64,000 nucleotides of DNA from Anopheles merus (lineage: Eukaryota; Arthropoda; Insecta; Diptera; Culicidae). Shown in pieces: positions 11,301 to 20,300 of this stretch (position 1 is its first letter; every line of letters begins with the position of its first letter). The notes beneath the pieces were generated by a model. It saw only the letters and a program-made list of their open reading frames with translations. It made no database searches and was not told the origin of the DNA. The stretch lies in NCBI RefSeq assembly GCF_017562075.2, contig NC_054084.1, forward strand, positions 46,346,697-46,410,696, read 5' to 3'. The position numbers and the translations under genes are program-made.

Positions 11301-14300
11301 GTCCGGATGGAATGGCCGGAAATGCATTCGTGCAGTGTCGACCACAGCAAGCACCGGTTGTGACGAACCCATGCAGTCCATCGCCTTGCGGTCCTAATAG
11401 CCAGTGTCGCGAAATCAATGGACAAGCCGTCTGCTCTTGTGTTCCGGGATACATTGGAAGCCCTCCGACGTGTCGTCCGGAGTGTGTTGTGAGCGCTGAA
11501 TGTCCTCAGAATCAAGCGTGCACTAACCAGAAATGTAGGGATCCATGCCCTGGAACATGTGGAGTAGGAGCCAGGTGCTCGGTTGTGAATCACAATCCAA
11601 TTTGCAGCTGTCCAGAAAGATACACAGGCGATCCGTTCGTACGCTGTCAGCCCATGAGTATGTTTCATTCCCATTTTGTTCCTCAGTCGTTTAGAATCCA
11701 GATCGCTTACGATCACCATCTCCTGTCATCTTTGATCCCTTTCAGTCGAGCCTCCAGTACAAATGACCCCCAGCAACCCTTGCCAACCGTCACCTTGCGG
11801 ACCAAATGCACAGTGCCGCGCAGTGGGTGATTCGCCATCTTGCACTTGCATAGAGGGTATGATAGGCGCACCACCCAATTGCCGCCCGGAATGCATCAGC
11901 AACTCCGATTGCTCAAACAATTTAGCATGCATACGACAAAAGTGTCAAGATCCTTGTCCTGGCGCGTGTGGAGCCAACGCGGAATGTAGGGTTGTCAGCC
12001 ATACTCCGATGTGCATTTGTGCCGTTGGATATACTGGCGATCCTTTCACTCAGTGCGTACCTTTCCAACAAGATACGCCCAAGGATCAGACGACGCCTTG
12101 CCTCCCCAACCCATGCGGAGCCAACGCTCAATGTAGGGAACAAAACGGTGCTGGAGCATGCACATGTATTGAGGATCATTTTGGAAACCCTTACGAAGGA
12201 TGCCGTCCAGAGTGTGTGCTCAATTCCGACTGCCCATCGAACAGGGCTTGCGTTAGGAACAAATGTCAAGACCCTTGCCCAGGAACCTGTGGTCAGAATG
12301 CTGACTGCCAGGTCGTCAATCACCTGCCCTCTTGTACCTGTTTACCCGGATACGAAGGAGATCCGTTCCGATATTGTAACATTCAACAAAGAGAACGTAA
12401 GGAACCCTTTGCCCACTTCTTCGCCTGTTGCGTGCTTATGACCTTGCTTCACTCGACCAAGCTTAGTTCGACAATCATAGATCTCCGCTGACCCGCCCTG
12501 TTCTTGGACAACCTCGACAAAACACACAAAATACGAACGATCGACCTTACCGCTCCCTTTCCCCGTGCATTGCTTTTCGCTGTATCTGTTGTTTGCGAAG
12601 CTTTGTTCAATCATACATTGTGTCTTCCCTCCCTCACTACAGCGGTACAAGAGTATGTCAATCCTTGCCAACCGAGTCCCTGTGGTCCCAACAGTCAATG
12701 CCGAGAGGTTAACGGACAGGCCGTTTGCTCGTGTCTGCCCACTTATGTTGGTTCTCCTCCGGGATGTCGCCCAGAGTGTGTGGTGAGCTCGGAATGCGCC
12801 CTGGATAAGGCTTGTGTCAACCAGAAGTGCGTTGATCCGTGCCCTGGAACGTGCGGAACCAATGCTAGGTGCAACGTCAATAACCACAGCCCCATTTGCT
12901 CATGTCAATCAGGATTCACTGGTGATCCGTTCACAAGATGCTACCCCATACCACGTAAGATCCTCTCCTTTCGTTACACCCACGACGTATTTCTTGCCAT
13001 CTCCAACCCTATGGTATCGTTGTTCTTTTCTACAACAGCTCCGGTACAAGATACTCCGATCGTTGTAAGGAACCCGTGCGTTCCTTCTCCGTGCGGTCCA
13101 AACTCACAGTGCCGTGATGTAAACGGCTCTCCTTCGTGTTCATGTCTGATCAACTACATTGGATCTCCGCCTAATTGTCGCCCAGAGTGTACAATTAACG
13201 CGGAATGTCCAAGCAATCAGGCGTGCATGAACGAGAAGTGTCGGGACCCTTGTCCGGGATCGTGTGGCATCAATGCAAGATGCAATGTGATCAACCATAC
13301 TCCCATTTGTACATGCGAGGAAGGATACACTGGAGATCCTTTCACAAGCTGTCGACCCATGCCACCACCACGTAAGAAACTCTCCCCCAATCTTTGGCTT
13401 CCAGATCTCTTCATAACGAATCCCCTTCATTCAACAGCGCCTGAGCCCGTCAATGATGATCCGTGCAATCCTTCGCCCTGCGGGGCTAATGCGCAATGCC
13501 AGAACGGTATTTGCACATGTTTGCCAGAGTACCAGGGCGATCCGTACCGAGGCTGCAGGCCAGAGTGCGTCTTGAACTCGGACTGCGCTCGGGATAGGGC
13601 CTGTATTCGTAGCAAATGTGTAGATCCTTGTCCGGGCACGTGCGGTCAAGATGCACTGTGCGAGGTGATCAATCACATTCCGATGTGCCGTTGTCCGGAT
13701 GGAATGGCCGGAAATGCATTCGTGCAGTGTCGACCACAGCAAGCACCGGTTGTGACGAACCCATGCAGTCCATCGCCTTGCGGACCTAATAGCCAGTGTC
13801 GCGAAATCAATGGACAAGCCGTCTGCTCTTGTTTGTCCGGCTATTTCGGAAGCCCGCCCATGTGCCGTCCGGAATGCACTGGTAACTCCGAATGTTTGCT
13901 TTCGCTGGCGTGTATCAATTTCAAGTGTGCGGATCCATGTCCTGGTAGCTGTGGATATTCTGCGCGCTGTACAACGGTCAACCACAACCCCATATGTACT
14001 TGTCCTCCAAAAATGACCGGCGATCCGTTCACAAGATGTTATGAAATCGGTAATATACAGTTTTTCTCAAATAGCCCCTCTCCTGTTTACTTATGAAAAC
14101 GAATGATTCCACTTTATAGCTGAAAAATCTCCACCTCTGAACATACCCGCCGATCCATGCCAACCATCTCCCTGCGGTCCCAATGCTCTTTGTGCGAATA
14201 ACAACGGTGTACCATCGTGTAGCTGCCAGCCAGAAATGGTTGGCTCTCCGCCAAATTGTCGCCCAGAGTGCACTAGTCACTCGGACTGTTCACGTATCCA

Positions 14301-17300
14301 GGCATGTTCCAAACAAAAATGTGTTGATCCTTGTCTGAACGCGTGCGGTTCCAATGCCAGATGCCACGTTTCATTGCATGTAGCAAACTGTTTCTGTCCG
14401 GACGGATACGAAGGGGACCCGTTCCGCGTATGTACATTAAAAAGTGAGTGATAAACCTTTGCTGTAGCGTGTGTGTGTTTACAATTTTATTATAATTATT
14501 ATATTATAAATTTTAATTATATGCAATTCACAGATGTAAAAGAAAAAATCTAATTTATGGATAAATTACACAATTATTCCTCTTACATTAAGCAATACGG
14601 CCGAAACCGAAACCGTTCCTTCTGAATAAAAAAACAAAAGTAATAAATCTTCATAATTCCTTTGATGTTTCACAGTTACCACGCCGCCGCCACAGGCTGA
14701 ACCGAGAGATCCATGCTATCCATCTCCGTGCGGTGTTAATGCACGATGCCGTCCGGCAAATGGCGAAACAGCGATTTGTGAATGCATTGAAAACTACTTC
14801 GGAAACCCGTACGAATCTTGTCGACCGGAGTGCGTTGCCAATGGAGACTGTCAAAAGTCCTTGGCTTGCATTAACAATCGCTGCAAGGATCCATGCCCTG
14901 GCGTATGTGGCAGGAATGCAGAATGTGCCGTAGTTAACCACACTCCCGTCTGCTCGTGTCCCGATGGAATGAAGGGCAACGCGTTTGAGCAATGTTTGCG
15001 CGAGGAAGGTAAGGGGAAAGAATATGGAGGATTTAACAATCAGGTTAGAGTTAACAGTTTCTAATATGCTAATATCATTTCCCATTTACCACTCACACAG
15101 TCACTTCACCGCCATCAGACCCATGCTATCCATCGCCTTGTGGCCAGAACACAGTGTGCCGTGTGTTCAACGGTAATGCTGTTTGCGAATGCTTGCCCGA
15201 GTTCAAGGGAAGTCCTTTCGGCCGGGGCTGTTACCCCGAGTGCGTGATTAACAGCGACTGTCCGAGGGATAGAACGTGCGTCAACAAAAAATGCGTCGAT
15301 CCCTGTCCAGGCGTATGTGGTTACCGAGCCGAATGCCACGCGATCAACAACAGTCCGGTCTGCTCGTGCCCGAGGGACATGATCGGTGATCCGTTCGTCG
15401 AGTGCAAGGTTGCACCGCCGAAGGATCCGTGTAACCCGTCGCCCTGCCGTACCAACGGTATTTGCCGTGTGGTTGGTGATCGTGCAGAATGCCAGTATCC
15501 GGAATGTATCATCAACTCCGACTGTTCCACCAATCGAGCATGCTACAATCAACGGTGCCAGGATCCTTGCGTCGGTGCATGTGGTATCAATGCGCTGTGT
15601 AGTGTAATCAATCACTCACCGGTATGTTCGTGTCCGGCTCGCCATGCTGGTTCGCCGTTCGTGCAGTGCGTACCGCAACGCGACGAACCGCAGCAGCCAC
15701 AGCCGGAATGCACTAGCGACGGCCAGTGTACCAATGACAAGGCGTGCATCGGTGGACAGTGCCAGAATCCTTGCACCGTCAGCACAGGAATTTGCACCCA
15801 GAACGCCGAGTGTCGCGTGCAGTTCCATCGTGCGATTTGCGCTTGCCGCGAAGGGTACACGGGCAATGCGCAGCTAGCCTGCTACGAGATCGGATGTCGC
15901 AGCGATAGCGATTGTCCAGCAACGGAGGCGTGCGTGAACAAGAACTGTATCGATCCGTGCCGTCACACACAGTGTGGCCGCAATGCGTACTGCAAGTCGG
16001 ACTACAATCACAATGCCCGCTGCCACTGCATAGATGGATATCGGGGCAATCCTTTGGTCGGTTGCACCCGGCCAGAGTGCACCAGCAACGACGAGTGCCC
16101 GTACCACCAGTCATGCCAGAATGAGCAATGTCGTGACCCGTGCAACTGTGCCCCGAACGCACAGTGCAGGGTGGACAACCATCAGGCCAACTGCCGCTGC
16201 CCACCAGGATACACGGGTGATCCGCTGTTTTCGTGTGAAAAGAGTATGTATCTCTCCGCTTTACCACAACTGTCTAGCTGCATTGCTACAGTGGTTGTAA
16301 AGTAGCAAATGTTAATTATACGTCTTTCATTGTAACAGTTCCGGTTCGTGACCCTGCCCAATGTACGATGGACGCAGACTGTCCGAGTAAGCTGGCATGC
16401 TTCGAGGGCGTGTGCAAGAACCCATGCACGGAAACGAAACCCTGCGCAGAGCATGCGGTTTGCACGGTGCAGGACACGCTACCGCTCCGAACCATGTACT
16501 GCGTCTGCGAGGAAGGTTACGCGGGCGATGCCGAAAGACAGTGCCTTCCAGGTAATTTCAGCACTCTAGAGAGTTGCCCTTATAACGGCTTTCCTGCTTC
16601 ACCGTAACTGATCCTGTAGAAACGTAGCCATTTCCCAAACATTAACCCTTCTTTTCAGCTTGCAAACGAATTTTAATCCCTTTTCTTATTTATAGCTATA
16701 ATAGATTCTTTTTTCCTTTAGACAGCCTGTTCATTTCCCCCTTCAATTCCCCTCGCCCTACTTTTACGCTTCGTAGTGTGCTTCAAACCCGGAAACCCTT
16801 GTGGTGCCTTTACTAATGGATTTTCGTCTCATATTTTAGTATCAAAAGATGAGCCGGGATGCTACAGTGACGTCGAGTGTGCGCCGACCGAATCTTGCAG
16901 AGCACGAGTTTGTGTGGACGTATGCAGCGACTACAATCCTTGCGCATCGAGCGCGGAATGCTTGGCGCAAAGCCATAAGGCCATCTGCTCCTGCCCTGTC
17001 GGTACGGTGGGAGATCCGTTCCAGAACTGCTACAAGCCGCCGGTTGTGTCGCCCGAATGTGTCGTCGATGCCGATTGCTCATCGAGCATGGCATGCGTCA
17101 ACGAACGGTGCCAGGATCCGTGCGCGGGCAGCAATCCGTGCGGAGGCAACGCGGAGTGCCGTGCCGTCTATCACCGACCGCACTGCACCTGTCCCATCGG
17201 ATGGGGTGGAGATCCAAAGACGCAATGTTACAAGCGTAAGTATCGAGCGTACGTAAACGCTCGCCAAAAGAGGTGTATGAAAGGGACAACTTTCTCATTC

Positions 17301-20300
17301 GCAAAACATTGACATTTGCATTTGCAGCGGAATGTAAGATCGACGCGGAGTGTCCGTTCGATAAGGCATGTTTCAACGAGAAGTGCATCAGTCCGTGCAC
17401 GTACGGTGCTACTCAGTGCGGCCGTGGGGCTGACTGTGTGGCCCAAAGCCACCGGGCAGTGTGCATTTGTCCGCCGGGCACGCAGGGCAATCCGTTCGTA
17501 TCGTGCGTCACGGGAATGTGTCAGTACAACGAGGATTGTGCCGAGCACGAGGCGTGCGACCGTTTGAATCGCGTCTGCCGCCCAGTGTGCGACGACGAAA
17601 CGTGCGCTCGTACCGCCACTTGTGTGGCCAGGAATCATCAAGCGAGCTGCGAGTGTGCCCCGGGAATGCGGGGCAATCCGTACGTCGAGTGCATGCGCGA
17701 TGTGCCGGAGCCGGAGTGCCGCATGGACAGTGAGTGCGGTTCGCAGCAGGCCTGCATACGCAACAGATGCGTAAACCCTTGCACGGAGTTAACGCCGTGC
17801 GCGAGCCAGCAGAAGTGCAGCGTAATAGACACGCTGCCGCTGCGCACCATCATCTGCGCCTGTCAGACCGACATGCTGATGGATCGGTCCGGAAGCTGCA
17901 AGCCGATCGTCATTGAGGAGTGTCGCTTGGATAGCGATTGTGCCGATACGGACCGTTGCCTGCGCGGACAGTGCGTCGAGGCGTGCAAGGCCGATCCGTG
18001 CGGCATCAATGCGCAGTGTGCTTCCGCGAACCATCGGGCGCAGTGTACCTGCTCGCCGGGTTATGTAGGAAATGCGCACATCGAGTGTCTGCCGGAACCG
18101 CGCGTTACATCGCCGAAAGAGTGTGCCGCGGATGACGATTGTTCGGACGATCGGGCGTGTTTCAACGATCGCTGCGTGAACCCGTGCGTAAGTGATGCTT
18201 GCGGACGGGGCGCGCTGTGCCGCACCAGCAACCACAAGGCGGTGTGCAACTGTCCAAGTGGATATACGATGGACGGCAATGGTAACTGTATACCACGTAA
18301 GTATCATCCGGTTGTTCCGATGGGGGATTCTTGTTTGCGAAATTGTTTACTAACGAAAACCGTTTCCTTACCTTATTTGCTCCCTCCCCATGTCAATGCA
18401 GCGGCCGGCGATCTACCACGCTGTCGTTCGAACTCAGACTGTACGCGAAGCGAAACGTGCGTTAACGAGATATGCGCCAATCCGTGCAACTGCGGCCAGA
18501 ATGCGGACTGCTTCGTGAAGGACCACTACCCGGTGTGCAGCTGCCGTCCGGGATATTCAGGCAACGCGCAAACCGGTTGCTTCAAGCTGGAGTGCCAGGC
18601 GGACAGCGACTGCACCAACGACAAGCAGTGCACGAACGGTGCGTGCGTCGATCCCTGCCTGTATCAGAATCCTTGCGCACTGAACGCGGAATGCTATGGC
18701 GATCGACATCGAGCAGCCTGCCGCTGCCTTCCCGGACTGGAGGGTAATCCCTTCGAGCGGTGTCGCCGAGTGGAATGTCACTACGATGGTGAGTGCGCGA
18801 AAACCCTCGCCTGTCAGCAGGAGCAGTGCGTGGATCCGTGTGCCAATTCACCGTGCGCCCAGAATGCGCAATGCTTCGTGAGCAACCACCAGGCGCAGTG
18901 CAAGTGCCCTGAGCAGATGCCGGAGGGCAATCCGTACTCCTTCTGCAGACCGCGTGCCGTGGAACGCGAGGAGTGCCGTGTGGATGGCGACTGTCCGAGC
19001 CGCATGGCGTGCATCGGAAACCGTTGCCTCAACCCGTGCGACGAGCTGCGCCCGTGTGCCGCGTCCGCACTGTGTACGGTGCAGGACTCGGTGCCAGTGC
19101 GCACGATGGTGTGCGAATGTCCACCACTGCACGTGCCAGACAGTGCTGGAGAATGTAGGCGCATTGTGCTGCAGACACCGGTAGGTGTGTGTACGACGGA
19201 TTCGGAGTGCTCCGAGCAGGAGGCTTGCATCAACCGACAGTGTCGCGATCCGTGCAACTGCGGATCGAATGCGATCTGCACGATTAAGAACCATCGGGCG
19301 GTTTGCTCGTGCGAGGACGGCTACGAAGGCAATCCCAACGTGGCATGCCGTGCGATTGGATGCCGCGTCGACTCGGAGTGCGAAACCAGCAAGGCGTGCG
19401 TGAACGGCAACTGCGTCAACCCGTGTCTCGACCACAACCCGTGCGGTATCGGGGCGGAATGCTTCGGGCGGGCGAATCGGGCCGAATGTCGCTGTTTGAG
19501 CGGCTACCGGGGCAACCCACTGGAGCAGTGCAATGTGGTCGAGTGCCGCAGCAACAACGACTGCCCGGACGACAAGCAGTGCCGCAACGCGCAGTGCGTC
19601 AATCCGTGCATCTACGAGAACTCGTGCTCGCCGCGCGCCGAATGCCGCGCACAGAACCATCTGGTCGTCTGCCGCTGCCCGGTTGGGCTGGTGGGCAATC
19701 CGTACGTCGACTGCCGGCCGGAAGTGGTGCCAGAGTGCCAGTATGACACCGACTGCCCGGGCCATCTGGCCTGCATCGACAACAAATGCACGGAACCGTG
19801 CAGTGCGCTAACGCCCTGCAATCAGCCGGCCCGCTGTGAAGTGGTACCATCTTCACCGGTGCGCACAATGCTATGCACCTGTCCGGACGGCTACGTAAGC
19901 AGCGGTAGCGGTACTTGCAAGCCGGTCGTGAAGGCGGGCTGCATCTCCGACTCGGACTGCTCGAGTGACACGGCCTGCATCAACAGCATCTGCCGCGACC
20001 CGTGCAACTGTGGCCCGAACGCGGAGTGTCGCGTGAAGGACCACAAACCGGTCTGCTCGTGCGCCCAGGGCTACGACGGTGATCCGGAGACGCAGTGCAT
20101 CAAGATCGAGTGCCGATCCGATAGCGACTGCTCGGGACAGCACACGTGCTACAACCGACAGTGCGTGCCGGCCTGCTCGATGGAAAGCTGCGGCACGCAG
20201 GCGGAGTGTATCGGCGTGAACCATCGTGCCGTGTGCGAGTGTGTGCCGGGCTACGAGGGCAATCCGAAGGTGGCATGCAAACTGATCGGCTGCCGTCGGG

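Larger units (their letters stand above)
1..13832 (+). repeat. dp: tandem array of a 2,392-bp intron-containing unit inside dumpy
   Basis: The period is 2,392 bp (2,391 in the fifth unit), counted here from base 1 because the array enters from the left edge. Five full units are followed by 1,873 bp of a sixth. Each unit holds exons of 651, 312, 333 and 612 bp and introns of 246, 84, 66 and 88 bp. The exons total 1,908 bp, or 636 residues, equal to six EGF-DPY-EGF triplets. Because all introns are phase 1, adding or losing a unit keeps the frame. Introns are as conserved as exons: only about 15 single-base differences are seen over 13.8 kb. That indicates very recent amplification or homogenisation. 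The right boundary is at 13832, in the codons of a conserved EGF cysteine pair. Confidence 0.95.

Noticed and set aside
1..13832. CRISPR array or bacterial repeat
   Set aside because: The repeats are 2.4 kb, coding and intron-containing in an insect gene.
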